Shown here in pieces: positions 45,162 to 54,467 of a DNA stretch of 64,000 nt. Position numbers and translations under genes: made by a program. Positions within the stretch are counted from its first letter, which is position 1, and each line of letters begins with the position of its first letter. Source of the DNA: Terriglobia bacterium (GTDB taxonomy: Bacteria; Acidobacteriota; Terriglobia; Terriglobales; Acidobacteriaceae); contig JAIQGL010000014.1 in assembly GCA_020072585.1 (NCBI GenBank), positions 1 to 64,000 of the forward strand, written 5' to 3'. Below the pieces are notes generated by a model. It worked only from the letters and a program-made list of their open reading frames with translations, made no database searches and was not told the DNA's origin.

Positions 45162-45805
45162 CTCGCGCACGCTACCGCAAGAAGGCCGGTTCCTGGAACA
45201 AATCTCTGTGGGAAACAGCTTTGCCAAGCCGAACCAGCGTCCGAGTTCCAGCGAATCTGGTCGAACAAATAGATCAGGCCCGCAAGAAACATCAACAATT
45301 CGGCAAGTACGCGCCAGCCATTGAAGAGATCAGGGCATTCTTGCAGCGGCAACCGTTGGAGCGTGCGGACCTCCAACGTACCTGCCATCACTATGGTATT
45401 CCCGGCGATTTCGATGTCACCCAGATCACCTGGGCGCCCGACTATGATCCTGCGTTCTACAAGCAACTCGCCCGTTGGAGCCGGCGCCTGTACCTCTTTC
45501 GGTCTGAGTACATCTTCGAGATGCACAAGGCGATTGTGATTGAGACCCCGGAGGTCGGGCACGCAACATATTTATTTCGAAAGCCGGCCTCGATTGACGC
45601 GTTCTTGTCGCGCTACATCACGGTTACGAAACAAGATATCCGGCATAACAAGCAAAATGTTGCAGAACAACTCGGTTTTATTCGGAGGATTCTGCATGGT
45701 CGAAACCCCCGCGCATGGCTGAAAGAGCTCAAGAGATATCTCGGGGAGCCACCGAACACACCCGACATCACGTCCGCATCTGGCGCTGCGGATTTATTTC
45801 ATTAG
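45158..45805 (+). CDS. Hypothetical protein coupled to the J-like gene
   Basis: The GTG at 45158 overlaps the preceding TGA and follows AAGG, so it was preferred over the ATG at 45104 deep inside the J-like gene. The product is about 215 aa, basic and helical, with YAPAIEEIRAFLQRQPLERA and TKQDIRHNKQNVAEQLGFIR. No membrane segment or family motif was recognised. Coupling suggests it works with the J-like protein. Confidence 0.6.
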   Translation: MTRARYRKKAGSWNKSLWETALPSRTSVRVPANLVEQIDQARKKHQQFGKYAPAIEEIRAFLQRQPLERADLQRTCHHYGIPGDFDVTQITWAPDYDPAFYKQLARWSRRLYLFRSEYIFEMHKAIVIETPEVGHATYLFRKPASIDAFLSRYITVTKQDIRHNKQNVAEQLGFIRRILHGRNPRAWLKELKRYLGEPPNTPDITSASGAADLFH

Positions 45806-45828
45806 TGGTTTTGCGGTAGTATGGGCCT

Positions 45829-46068
45829 ATGTCAAGACGACCCACATTTATGAAAGAGATACACAAACTTCGCGAAGGCCAGAAAGCGATGGATAGAATT
45901 GCTGCTTTGGATCCTAATGACAGGGAGCTGTCACACTTGGTCGGAGATATTCTGTCCGATCACGATCTGTTAATCGATGAGGCTGGGGAGGATGCTTTGG
46001 TAACTCTGGAAGCTTACGAAGCAGATCTCACTCTGCAGGACATCGCTAATGGCGAGCGAATTAACTGA
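45829..46068 (+). CDS. Small acidic hypothetical protein
   Basis: This 79-aa protein starts MSRRPTFMKEIHKLREGQKA and continues with an acidic helical part (LSHLVGDILSDHDLLIDEAG, EAYEADLTLQDIANGE). It lies 23 bases after the previous gene in the same direction. It resembles a small helical regulator or antitoxin in size only; no family was identified. It is the last gene of the island before the gap to tRNA-Ala. Confidence 0.5.
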   Translation: MSRRPTFMKEIHKLREGQKAMDRIAALDPNDRELSHLVGDILSDHDLLIDEAGEDALVTLEAYEADLTLQDIANGERIN

Positions 46069-46952
46069 CTGGAAGTTTGTCCCGGCACGGGTCTAACGCC
46101 AACCTGGTGCGAGGGAGTCTTTATCGGAGAAGCGTCCGTCTTTAGCTCCGGAACTGTCCGCGATCTTCCTCGACATCAAAATGACCCTGAAAAAGGGCTC
46201 GTTGCTAGACAAGTTGCCGCGGTGGCTTGGACGATCCAATCACCGGTTGGGTTGTCCTTCAACTTATTGATTCCACAGACAAGTGGCAGCCATGCTAACA
46301 GAGATTTGATTGTCGTACTTGTGGACAGCGTCAATGTTAAAATCTGCACCAGCCAAATAAATTTAAACCGATCCACTAAGCCCTTTTCCTGTCAATCTAA
46401 CTTCACATCAGAACCCTGATTGACGGGAGATTGAATGCCAAGTAACCCTCGTCGAACCTGCTCCGATCCCTAAGATCACCCCAGCCTTGTTGACTGGTGC
46501 CCGGGACAGCCGGGGATTACCGGTGGGGCTCGGGCCCCCGGGCGAGCACTTTGCGGGATTGTGGTCCTCTGTCGACCCACTAGCCCTCCCGAAAAAGGGA
46601 TCGGCCACCGCTGGGCCCCAACAACTTTCGCAGAAAAACCGCGTTGAGCGGGGCTGTCGATGTTTGAAGATTGGCTCTCGCAAGAGATGCTACCCAGCGT
46701 TAGCCTTGATTCGCGGCGGACGATGACACACCGGCCAAGGATGCGAACTTGCAGCTTGGGGATTTGCGCACATTGCCAAGAATCGTTTTATCCGCTCTAC
46801 TCCTCCGGGCGAGAGAGAAACTTGAGAGGCAAACTTCAGCTCCCGCGATTTTGCGCTTTGGTTCCGTTTGGGTTCCAATAAAACGGTTCCAATGCGGTCT
46901 TTGAGGTTTAGAACCGGAGCAGGTAAATCGCTGAAAAGATTGGAGATGATTT
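46069..46952. other. Gene-poor gap at the island's right edge
   Basis: About 880 bases hold no convincing gene. The stretch 46490-46620 is markedly GC-rich, and GGTTCC recurs three times at about 46860-46890. No integrase or transposase remnant was recognised. Composition changes from AT-rich (46180-46420) to GC-rich and back, as in a junk-laden junction. Confidence 0.4.
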
Positions 46953-47028
46953 TGGTGGAGCTAGTCGGGATCGAACCGACGACCTCATCGTTGCGAACGA
47001 TGCGCTCTCCCAGCTGAGCTATAGCCCC
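46953..47028 (-). tRNA. tRNA-Ala(CGC)
   Basis: The minus strand folds as a full cloverleaf: acceptor GGGGCTA/TAGCTCC with the G3-U70 pair that specifies alanine, D-arm GCTC/GAGC, anticodon loop TTCGCAA (anticodon CGC) on a five-pair stem, T-arm GTCGG/CCGAC with TTCGATC, and an encoded CCA. Its 3' end faces the accessory island, the orientation expected if a tRNA 3' end had served as an integration site. Confidence 0.97.
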
Positions 47029-47115
47029 AAACACGTAAGAAGAAGTTACAAATAGATTTTACCAGTGTAAGGCAATCTCACAAAATCACGTTCCGCATCG
47101 GTGCCGAGCCAAGAC

Positions 47116-47904
47116 TCATACCGGTCTGCCGAGCATCCTTGCCAGCACCGTAGGGAAAAAACGTTTGAGATACACCAGCGCTTTTTCGCGGCCTGCAGCC
47201 GCCACAATTTCCTTCTTCTTTCCCGCGATGCCTTTCAATATCTGCCGGGCACATTCGTCGGCGGGCATGCCATGGGCAAGTTCCGAGTCCATTTTGGCAT
47301 GCTTGCGTCCGTCTCCACGAAGCGCGGACAAGCTGATATCCGTACGAATGTACCCCGGGCACACCATAGTCACATGGATGCCATTGCGCTCTTCCTCGGC
47401 ACGAAGGGCTTCAAAGAAGCCGTGCAAAGCGAACTTAGTGGCGGAGTATCCGGAGCGCATAGGCACGCCGAATTTGCCGGCGACGCTGGAAATCACCACC
47501 ATATGTCCGCTTTTTTGCGCGAGCATGGAAGGCAGAACTGCGCGGGCCATGGCTTCCGGGCCGAAGAAATTTACTTCCATGAGCCGGCGATAGACACTCT
47601 CATCCGTTTCACGAGTGCGCGATCTCTGCGTAATACCGGCGTTGAGAACAAGGATGTCGATGCCGCCGAAGAGGTTGAGCGCCAGTTGCGTCTTCTTAGG
47701 CAGCTCTTCAGCATCGGTCACATCCATTGGCAGAATGAGTGTGCCGGGCTCGCCGCCGCACGCGGATTGAACGCGCTTTAACTCATCTTCGCGCCGTGCG
47801 GACAAAATGAGTTTTGCTCCAGCACGATGGAACGCGAGGGCCAGGGCTTCGCCGATACCAGACGATGCTCCGGTGATCCAGATGCGCCGGTCTTGAAAAT
47901 CCAT
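47116..47904 (-). CDS. Short-chain dehydrogenase/reductase
   Basis: The 262-aa start at 47904 (MDFQDRRIWITGASSGIGEA) puts the NAD(P)-binding GxxxGxG motif at the N-terminus; the longer frame overlaps the peptidase gene. Visible are TGASSGIG, the NAG motif (LVLNAGITQ), catalytic Ser (VISSVAG) and YSATK. The profile fits the classical SDR group resembling DHRS7-type proteins. The substrate cannot be read from sequence. It begins four bases after the M20 peptidase stop, so the two are probably cotranscribed. Confidence 0.9.
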   Translation of the reverse strand: MDFQDRRIWITGASSGIGEALALAFHRAGAKLILSARREDELKRVQSACGGEPGTLILPMDVTDAEELPKKTQLALNLFGGIDILVLNAGITQRSRTRETDESVYRRLMEVNFFGPEAMARAVLPSMLAQKSGHMVVISSVAGKFGVPMRSGYSATKFALHGFFEALRAEEERNGIHVTMVCPGYIRTDISLSALRGDGRKHAKMDSELAHGMPADECARQILKGIAGKKKEIVAAAGREKALVYLKRFFPTVLARMLGRPV

Positions 47905-47908
47905 ACGT

Positions 47909-49303
47909 TTATTTTGCTCCAGCAATTTCGGTTGTCGCCGTATACAGGAATTGCACGAACTTGCCAAAACCCGCGATCTGTATGCGTTCATCATTGCCAT
48001 GGACGCGCTTGAGATCGTTGGCGCTCATCACAGTCCCAATGTCATAAGCCTGCACGCCTTTGGCACGGAGTTGCGCCGAATCCGTGGCGCCCACTTGCAT
48101 GATGGGAATAGTGGGCACGCCCGGAAAAACTTTTTGCTGGGCATGCTCCAATGCATGAAAGGCCTCCGTATCAAGCCCGGATGGCGGTGTGGCTGGACGC
48201 TGGTTTACGTTTTCCGCATCAACGAAAGTAATAGCAGGATCATTCAACAGCCTGGCCAGCTCGGCCTTGAGCGCATCCATGTTTTCATCTGGAAGCGCGC
48301 GCACGTCAAAGCGCGCCTCTGCTTCCGCGGGAATCACGTTGGAACGGAAGCCGCCTTTGATGATCGTCGGGACGAGAGACGTGCGCAGCATGGAGTAGTA
48401 CGCAGGCTCGCTCTGACGCAGTTTCTGCTGGGCAGCAGGGTCTTCCACCTGAGCAAAGAGCCGGGCTTTTTCCGGCGGACTGATTTTTGCCATCTGCTGA
48501 AAGAAGCGGCGCGTTGTTTCATTCAGCCGCATAGGCGCTTCCCATCGCGCAACTTTGTCGACAGCGGTGGCAAGGTGAGCAATCGCGTTGTCAACGCGCG
48601 GTACGGAGCCATGACCGCTGGTGCCATGCACGACCAGCGAGAATCCGCGCGGGACCTTCTGCGTGGTGGATACTGCAACGTACTGCACCTTGCCATTTTC
48701 TTCATGAACCTCGCCGCCCTCATTGAGCGCATACTCGCAAGCAATTTCATCCCAATGCTTTGCCACCATGAAATCGATTCCGAACTGTGTGGTTCCCTCT
48801 TCGCCGGCTTCGGCCAGCAGAATCACATCGCGATCAAGTGGGACCTTCATGCGGTGGAGCAGCAGGAAGACTTCAAGGTTTGCGGCGTCCATGGATTTGT
48901 CGTCGATCGAGCCCCGGCCATACAGGTAGCCGTCTTTGATGGTGGCGGCGAAGGGGTCCACGGTCCACTTGTCTCGCTCCACTCCCACCACGTCAATGTG
49001 CCCCATGAGCAACAGCGGCTTTTTCTTGCCTGTACCTTTGAGCCGCGCAACAATATTGCCTCGACCGGGAGCAGACTCAAAGATCTGCGCGGAAATGCCC
49101 TCGGCAGCCAGCACGCTCTTGATATATTCGGCCGCGCGCGTTTCATTGCCTGGCGGATTGCTGGTGTCAATCTTGACCAGTTCACCCAGAAATTTTACGG
49201 CTTCCGTTTGGGCGGTGCTGAAATCAGGAGCAGGCTGTTGCGCCTGCCCGAATAAAGACAGCAACAGCACGGCTGCAAAGATGCGGAATTGAAATGGAAA
49301 CAT
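47909..49303 (-). CDS. Secreted M20-family metallopeptidase
   Basis: The start is ATG 49303 (MFPFQFRIFAAVLLLSLFGQ), a clear signal peptide; the frame reaches TTG 49312. The protein has the dinuclear zinc site of M20 carboxypeptidases: LLLMGHIDVVG, YGRGSIDDKS and ILLAEAGEEG (the catalytic Glu pair), plus a dimerisation domain and a late HGNDE metal ligand. It is likely a periplasmic or secreted amino-peptide or carboxypeptidase, related to the PM20D1/CPS1 type. The substrate is unknown. Confidence 0.9.
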   Translation of the reverse strand: MFPFQFRIFAAVLLLSLFGQAQQPAPDFSTAQTEAVKFLGELVKIDTSNPPGNETRAAEYIKSVLAAEGISAQIFESAPGRGNIVARLKGTGKKKPLLLMGHIDVVGVERDKWTVDPFAATIKDGYLYGRGSIDDKSMDAANLEVFLLLHRMKVPLDRDVILLAEAGEEGTTQFGIDFMVAKHWDEIACEYALNEGGEVHEENGKVQYVAVSTTQKVPRGFSLVVHGTSGHGSVPRVDNAIAHLATAVDKVARWEAPMRLNETTRRFFQQMAKISPPEKARLFAQVEDPAAQQKLRQSEPAYYSMLRTSLVPTIIKGGFRSNVIPAEAEARFDVRALPDENMDALKAELARLLNDPAITFVDAENVNQRPATPPSGLDTEAFHALEHAQQKVFPGVPTIPIMQVGATDSAQLRAKGVQAYDIGTVMSANDLKRVHGNDERIQIAGFGKFVQFLYTATTEIAGAK

Positions 49304-49954
49304 AGCGAGCAAGCTTAGAGCTTGCGGGCTGTTTCCTGCAAGAAGAAGTTATTTGTTTAAGGTTTACAACGAAGCTGGCTTATTATGCAGTCAATATGTC
49401 TAAGCCGAAGAAAGCTCTGTTTTTCACAGCGGTGGGCCTTCTCATGGCGGTGATCGTGGGATCATACGCATTCATGTCGCACGGGAAACCCCTAAATGAG
49501 ATAGAAATCAATTTTCCATCACATCATTTATCAAGCGCTGACTTGCAATCCTTCCTGGCCGGGGATTTTACGACTGTTCAAGACATGCGGCAGTTGCCTG
49601 GCCCCGTACTACAGGCTTATACGGAACGCGGCGGTTCACGACTGGTGATGGCCAATCCGGGCAAACGATTTGAAGCAACCGACTACATATCCGATTCCAG
49701 CGTACCCAGGAAAAGGCTGATTTTTGCAGCTGTTTCCAAGGACAAATGCATTGTGCACTATGAGCAAGGAGGCTTGGCGCACAGCTATGTGATCGGCCTT
49801 TTCAAACTAAGTTCCAATAAGGCGGAACCAGTTTGGCAGGGTTATTGCAAAGCTAAGGACCTTGAGGATTTACGCTGGGAGGCCGCCAGTCGATACTGCA
49901 AAAGTTTTGGAGAGTGAATGTTTAGCGACATAGCGAGAAAGCTTAGAACCTGCG
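49300..49954. repeat. Imperfect 27-bp direct repeat flanking a small gene
   Basis: The copies are at 49300-49326 and 49928-49954, starting ACATAGCGAG and matching at 24 of 27 positions. The first copy includes CAAGCT-TAG-AGCTTG, a perfect hairpin. The repeats bracket the small anchored-protein gene 49396-49917. The span given covers both copies and the sequence between them. Confidence 0.6.
49396..49917 (+). CDS. Hypothetical membrane-anchored protein
   Basis: The 173-aa protein has an N-terminal membrane anchor (ALFFTAVGLLMAVIVGSYAF, residues 7-26) and a soluble domain of about 145 residues with three Cys (DKCIVHY, GYCKAKD, SRYCKSF) and no known motif. It is transcribed away from the M20 gene. 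Located between two copies of a 27-bp repeat. Function unknown. Confidence 0.6.
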   Translation: MSKPKKALFFTAVGLLMAVIVGSYAFMSHGKPLNEIEINFPSHHLSSADLQSFLAGDFTTVQDMRQLPGPVLQAYTERGGSRLVMANPGKRFEATDYISDSSVPRKRLIFAAVSKDKCIVHYEQGGLAHSYVIGLFKLSSNKAEPVWQGYCKAKDLEDLRWEAASRYCKSFGE

Positions 49955-50048
49955 CCGCCCAAAGACAACTGCAAACCTTAAGCCGGATTCTCGAGTACAA
50001 TTTTGAGCATCCGCATTTTTTCTCAATTCCCAAAGGCGGTGACCTCGA

Positions 50049-50948
50049 GTGCGTCTCGTTTCAAAGCTCCTGATTGCGTTTCTGGCCGCAGCACCTCTGG
50101 CGGCCCAACAGCCCGGCCTGAGCCGTGCGGACCTGGATCAGCGCATCGAGCGCCAGGTGCGCACTTACTCTGGTGTTCCGCCGGACGCAAAAGTGACCAT
50201 CGGCGACCGGACGCCGGGCAGTTTCAACGGCTACGACAATGTGCCCGTCACCATTGAACGCGCAGGCACGAAAGATGTTTTTAACTTTCTGTTGTCCAAA
50301 GACGGGCGCAAGCTTCTCTACGTAAAAGAGTTTGACCTGGGTGAAGATCCTTATGCCCGGATCATGAAGAAGATTGATATCGCGCGCCGTCCCATCCGCG
50401 GCGCAGCGGACGCCAAAGTCACCATTGTGGTCTACGATGACTTCCAGTGCCCTTTTTGTGGGCGCACGTATGTGACTCTGTTCAATGAAGTCATGACCCG
50501 CTATCGCGACAGGGTCCGCGTGCTGATCAAGGACTTTCCCATCCTAGACGCTCACCCCTGGGCCATGCGCGCGGCTGTGGATGCGCAATGCCTTGCGCAA
50601 CAGGATAGCGAAGCCTATTGGGAGTTCTCTGACTACGTCCACACCCACCAGCAGGAGATTACTCAAAAGAACAATGCGCTCGCGGCAGGCACAGCGTCTC
50701 CTTTGGATTTGGTTGCAAAAGACGTTGCACAGAAGCACGGAGTGAATGCCGCTGCGCTACAGGCCTGTCTGACGGCCCAGGATAAATCGCAGGTAGAAGC
50801 TTCCATGCGCGAAGGCCAGGCGCTGGGCATCTCCGCCACGCCCACGATCTTCGTCAATGGACAGATGACGGAAGGCGTATTGTCCGCGGAACAATTGCGT
50901 GCGCTGCTGGACAGGGTCTTGAGCGAGTCCGCCGCGCCAGCCAAGTAG
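50049..50948 (+). CDS. Periplasmic DsbA/thioredoxin-fold oxidoreductase
   Basis: A GTG start gives a 299-aa protein with a signal peptide (KLLIAFLAAAPLAAQQ). Residues about 25-110 form an uncharacterised N-terminal domain. The thioredoxin fold has active site CPFC (VYDDFQCPFCGRTY) and cis-Pro region (GISATPTIFVNGQ). DsbA-like proteins with a CPFC centre catalyse or shuffle disulfides in secreted proteins. The many Cys-rich proteins in this window are potential clients, but that link is speculative. Confidence 0.88.
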   Translation: MRLVSKLLIAFLAAAPLAAQQPGLSRADLDQRIERQVRTYSGVPPDAKVTIGDRTPGSFNGYDNVPVTIERAGTKDVFNFLLSKDGRKLLYVKEFDLGEDPYARIMKKIDIARRPIRGAADAKVTIVVYDDFQCPFCGRTYVTLFNEVMTRYRDRVRVLIKDFPILDAHPWAMRAAVDAQCLAQQDSEAYWEFSDYVHTHQQEITQKNNALAAGTASPLDLVAKDVAQKHGVNAAALQACLTAQDKSQVEASMREGQALGISATPTIFVNGQMTEGVLSAEQLRALLDRVLSESAAPAK

Positions 50949-50962
50949 TTTCCTTTGTTCGC

Positions 50963-52189
50963 TCAGGGTTGCTGCAATTTGGCCCCGACTTCCTGAAGGA
51001 GTGCTTCAATCCGGCTGAGATCAACCGCACCAGCCGGAAGCCCGCCCTGGGCAATCTCCACGCTGCCCCCGCCACGCCCGCCAAGCTGGGCCATGGCGTC
51101 TTTCATGAGTTGGCCCATGTTGGATTTCTGGCCGGGGCTCTGTGCAAAGACCAGCGTGGGCTGGCCTGAGTTGGAGGCCAGCAGCGCGATGACATCAGTC
51201 TTGCCTGCCGTCAACTTCTGAGCCAGCAGCTTGATGAAGAGCGCATTGCGGTCCGGAAACAATCGGGTGATCACGCGCTGCGAGCCTGAAGTTTGAGCAA
51301 GCATGCGCTCTGCGGAAAGTTCGGCCAGCTCTTCCAGCAGCTTTTGCTGGGCCTTGCCGGCGGACTTGCTTTCCGCCAGCGACTTGCGGACCTGCTCAGG
51401 CACGTCATGGATATGGCTGGAGTAGAGTGCAGCAGCTTCAGTAAGTGTTGTGTAGTCACGGCGCGCTGTACTCACAGCACGCTGCCCGCAGACAAACTCA
51501 ACACGCATTCCCTGTTTTACTTTTTCAATCTTGCGCAGCAGGATCGAACCGATCTGGCCGGTGGCGCGGACGTGGGTCCCGCCGCAGGCGGTCATGTCAA
51601 AGTTCGTAATGTCAATCAGGCGCAGGTCGCCGGTCTGTTTCGGCGGAAGCTTGCGCAGCCCGAGTTGGCGCGCCTCTTCCAGAGGAACAAAGCGAATACT
51701 GACCGGACGGTCCTCCGCGATCACTTCATTCGCCAGGAACTCCGCTTTTTCTGCCTGTGCAACCGAGACGCCGGCGGTCTCCAGATCAATAGTGCAACTT
51801 TCCACTCCCATGTGGAAACTGACCGTGGGCATATTGAAGAGCCGGATGAACGCCGCTGAGAGCACATGCTGGCCGGAGTGCTGCTGTACGTGGTCACGGC
51901 GGCGTGTGGCATCCACGCTGCCATGGACCTGGGTTCCCGCTGGGAGCGGCGCAGCAGAAAAATGAAGAATGCGACCATCTTCCTCATCGGCAACTTCGGT
52001 AATGGCAATCTGCCTGCCCTCAGCAAGCAATGTTCCCAGATCGTGCACCTGGCCGCCGCTGGTGGGATAAAAAGCCGTGCGGTCAAGCACGATGGCAGCT
52101 CTGCCGTTGCGCTCCAGCGCTTCGACCACGCGCGCATCGAAGTCATAGAGGAAAGAATCGTGGTAATAAAGCCGTTCCGTCGAAGACAT
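50963..52189 (-). CDS. Alanyl-tRNA editing protein, AlaX-L type with DHHA1 domain
   Basis: The 408-aa protein shows the AlaRS editing domain: FYPTSGGQVHDLG, zinc ligands HSGQH and CGGTH, and a C-terminal DHHA1 domain (MAQLGGRGGGSVEIAQGG). Such free-standing editors hydrolyse mischarged Ser-tRNA(Ala) or Gly-tRNA(Ala). The length with DHHA1 matches the long AlaX class. It overlaps nothing and faces the DsbA-like gene convergently (14-base gap). Confidence 0.9.
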   Translation of the reverse strand: MSSTERLYYHDSFLYDFDARVVEALERNGRAAIVLDRTAFYPTSGGQVHDLGTLLAEGRQIAITEVADEEDGRILHFSAAPLPAGTQVHGSVDATRRRDHVQQHSGQHVLSAAFIRLFNMPTVSFHMGVESCTIDLETAGVSVAQAEKAEFLANEVIAEDRPVSIRFVPLEEARQLGLRKLPPKQTGDLRLIDITNFDMTACGGTHVRATGQIGSILLRKIEKVKQGMRVEFVCGQRAVSTARRDYTTLTEAAALYSSHIHDVPEQVRKSLAESKSAGKAQQKLLEELAELSAERMLAQTSGSQRVITRLFPDRNALFIKLLAQKLTAGKTDVIALLASNSGQPTLVFAQSPGQKSNMGQLMKDAMAQLGGRGGGSVEIAQGGLPAGAVDLSRIEALLQEVGAKLQQP

Positions 52190-52363
52190 GGGATTATTTT
52201 ATTGTTCGAGCTGATCTTCCAGTCAATCCTTGATTCAATTTATCTGCCAGACTGCGAGCACATATAAACAGGTGCAACGCTAATAAGGAGCGGGAAATCA
52301 TTGCACCGCCTTCTTGTTGCCATAGAGGGCCCTCGCTCGCTCGGGACAAAAAACTAAGGCCGG

Positions 52364-53530
52364 CTAACTCTCAATCTTCAGCGCCTGCGCAATCACATCA
52401 ATGTATTTCAGTCCGGAGCCGGTGTTGAAAAGCACTACCCGGTCCGTAGACTTCAGGAATCCCTGCTCCAGCAAAACTTTATGAGCAGCCAATGATGCTG
52501 CGCCTTCCGGTGAAGCGAAGACGCCTTCATGGCTGGCCCATTCCTCGACGGCCTGAAAAATCTGCACGTCAGAAACGGCAATGGCTGTACCGCCGCTCTG
52601 CTTGAGAATGTCGAGAATAATATAGTCAGCGTATGGCTTGGGCACGCGCAACCCGGCGGCTGAGGTATGCGCGTTTTGCCACATCTCGGCCACAGGCTTG
52701 TGCTCATTCCAGGCCTTTACCACCGGGGCGCACCCTGACGCCTGGACCGCAATCATCTTTGGACGCTTGCCGCCTCGCTTGAGCCAGCCGAGCTGTTCCA
52801 TTTCATCGAAGGCTTTCCACATGCCAATTAGGCCCACCCCCCCGCCCGTCGGATAGAAGATGGCGTCCGGCAGTTCCCAGTTCAGCTGCTCGGCAACTTC
52901 GTACCCCATGGTCTTCTTGCCTTCCACGCGGAAAGGTTCTTTCAATGTTGAGATCTCAAACCAACCTTCCGCCTGTTTGCGCTCATTCACCATTTTGGCG
53001 CAGTCAGAGATCAAGCCGTCCACCAGAGTGACGTGTGCGCCGTACGCCTTGCACTCAACAAAGTTGGCCAGCGGCACATCTTTGGGCATAAAGATGTGAG
53101 CTTCAATGCCGGCAGCGGCGCAATATGCGGCAAGAGCGCTGGCCGCATTTCCGGCAGAAGGGACCGCCAGCTTTTTCAATCCATATTGCCTGGCCATGGT
53201 CACGGCGGCGCAAAGGCCGCGCGCCTTGAAGGATCCCGTGGGATTCAGGCCTTCATCCTTTATATAAACGTTGGGATTCTCGCGGCTGGGCAGCATGGGA
53301 GTGAAGCCCTCACCCAGAGTCACAGGCACATCGCCGGGAAGGACCTCATGGTACCGCCACATGGTGGCGGGCCGGCCGCGCAATGAGTCCGGCGTGAACT
53401 TGCCTTGCAGAGCTGCAAGGTCAAACCGAACATAGAGAGAGCCGCCGTCTTTGGGGCAGATGGTTTGCGGCTGCGCGCCGCTGATTTGTTCTCCACACTT
53501 GGAGCATTCGAGGTATGCGATTTTGGCCAT
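52364..53530 (-). CDS. thrC: Threonine synthase
   Basis: The 388-aa protein begins with a zinc-ribbon-like segment (CSKCGEQ, CPKDGG) found in many bacterial threonine synthases. It continues with the PLP site NPTGSFKARG (Lys forms the Schiff base), the phosphate loop AGNAASALAAY and the late FNTGSGLKY. It converts phosphohomoserine to threonine. Length fits the class. Other PLP fold-II lyases (cysteate synthase and the like) are less likely given the overall pattern. Confidence 0.9.
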   Translation of the reverse strand: MAKIAYLECSKCGEQISGAQPQTICPKDGGSLYVRFDLAALQGKFTPDSLRGRPATMWRYHEVLPGDVPVTLGEGFTPMLPSRENPNVYIKDEGLNPTGSFKARGLCAAVTMARQYGLKKLAVPSAGNAASALAAYCAAAGIEAHIFMPKDVPLANFVECKAYGAHVTLVDGLISDCAKMVNERKQAEGWFEISTLKEPFRVEGKKTMGYEVAEQLNWELPDAIFYPTGGGVGLIGMWKAFDEMEQLGWLKRGGKRPKMIAVQASGCAPVVKAWNEHKPVAEMWQNAHTSAAGLRVPKPYADYIILDILKQSGGTAIAVSDVQIFQAVEEWASHEGVFASPEGAASLAAHKVLLEQGFLKSTDRVVLFNTGSGLKYIDVIAQALKIES

Positions 53531-53564
53531 GCGTGAGAGTTTAACAAACGCATTGATTATCTGA

Positions 53565-54461
53565 TTAGTGGTAGCGTTTCTCTCCGGCCGGGATCTCTAC
53601 CTGCAAGCGGTTTCCCGGCGACGGCAGCGGACACGTTGTATAGGGATTGTAAGCGCAGGGCGGATTGTAAGCCTTGTTGAAGTCGAGCTCGACGGTGCCG
53701 TCTTTCGGCGGATCAGTATCAAGAAAACGTGACGCCTGGTAGGTAGTGGTGAGGCTTGTGAAATCACGGAAAACAATGAACAGGCCTCTGGACTCATCTT
53801 GTTCCGCATCGAGCCGGTACTCTTTGCCGCCGAGCGAGAAAGTTACGTAGCCTGCCATGACAAGCTCCGCGCGATCGCCCAGGACGGTTTCAATCTCTAT
53901 TGGCCGCGGTGAAGGGTACGCCGCATAGTGAGCTGTGACGCGAAAGGCTTCATTCACCGGGTACCAATGGGGCCCTTTAAACTCCCGGCGCAGCTTGTTG
54001 TTTTTGTCTTTCAGACGAATCGCAAAACGGTTGCCGCTGGCATGGACATAGAACGTCAGGTCGCCGACGGCCAGGCGGTCCTTTGGAGAGTCAGGACGCA
54101 GCTCTGCTGTATCCACAGCTTTGCCGCCCATGGTGATTGGCGCGCCGGAATTTACATGCACCACGGTCTTGCCCGCGTGCAGATCAAAATAACCTGCCTT
54201 TGCGGGAATAGAGGACGATGGCAGCACAATGTCATTCCCCGCAGCGGAACCGAAGCTGTTTTTTCCTTCATGCAGCCAGAAGAGTCCTGCCACTGTGAGC
54301 CAGCCGTCGTCGCCCCGGAGTTTCGCATCGTAGGCCTGGCGCCATTTCTCCACGGATTGCTGATAGGAAAGGGCATCTGTCGCGCCAAGACAAACTATTC
54401 CAAGACCAATCAAGAGCGCAAACACTGAAGCCGCCGCAGAGGTCCGAACGATGAAGCGCAT
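53565..54461 (-). CDS. Exported DUF1684 protein
   Basis: This 298-aa protein with a signal peptide (ASVFALLIGLGIVCLGATDA) has the DUF1684 pattern: QSVEKWRQAYDAKLRGDDGW, LAGLFWL-like segment (VAGLFWLHEGKNSFGS), FKGPHWYPVNEAFRV and the end YNPPCAYNPYTTCPLPSPGN. The family function is unknown. It lies between threonine synthase and the SYLF gene, all leftward. Confidence 0.85.
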   Translation of the reverse strand: MRFIVRTSAAASVFALLIGLGIVCLGATDALSYQQSVEKWRQAYDAKLRGDDGWLTVAGLFWLHEGKNSFGSAAGNDIVLPSSSIPAKAGYFDLHAGKTVVHVNSGAPITMGGKAVDTAELRPDSPKDRLAVGDLTFYVHASGNRFAIRLKDKNNKLRREFKGPHWYPVNEAFRVTAHYAAYPSPRPIEIETVLGDRAELVMAGYVTFSLGGKEYRLDAEQDESRGLFIVFRDFTSLTTTYQASRFLDTDPPKDGTVELDFNKAYNPPCAYNPYTTCPLPSPGNRLQVEIPAGEKRYH

Positions 54462-54467
54462 AAAACG

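Noticed and set aside
46690-47034. A 114-codon minus-strand frame starting [11 protein letters not shown]
   Set aside because: This is the familiar translation of the tRNA-Ala gene itself and not a protein.
47951-49255. A 434-codon open frame on the + strand
   Set aside because: It is antisense to the M20 peptidase, which has a signal peptide and metal motifs.
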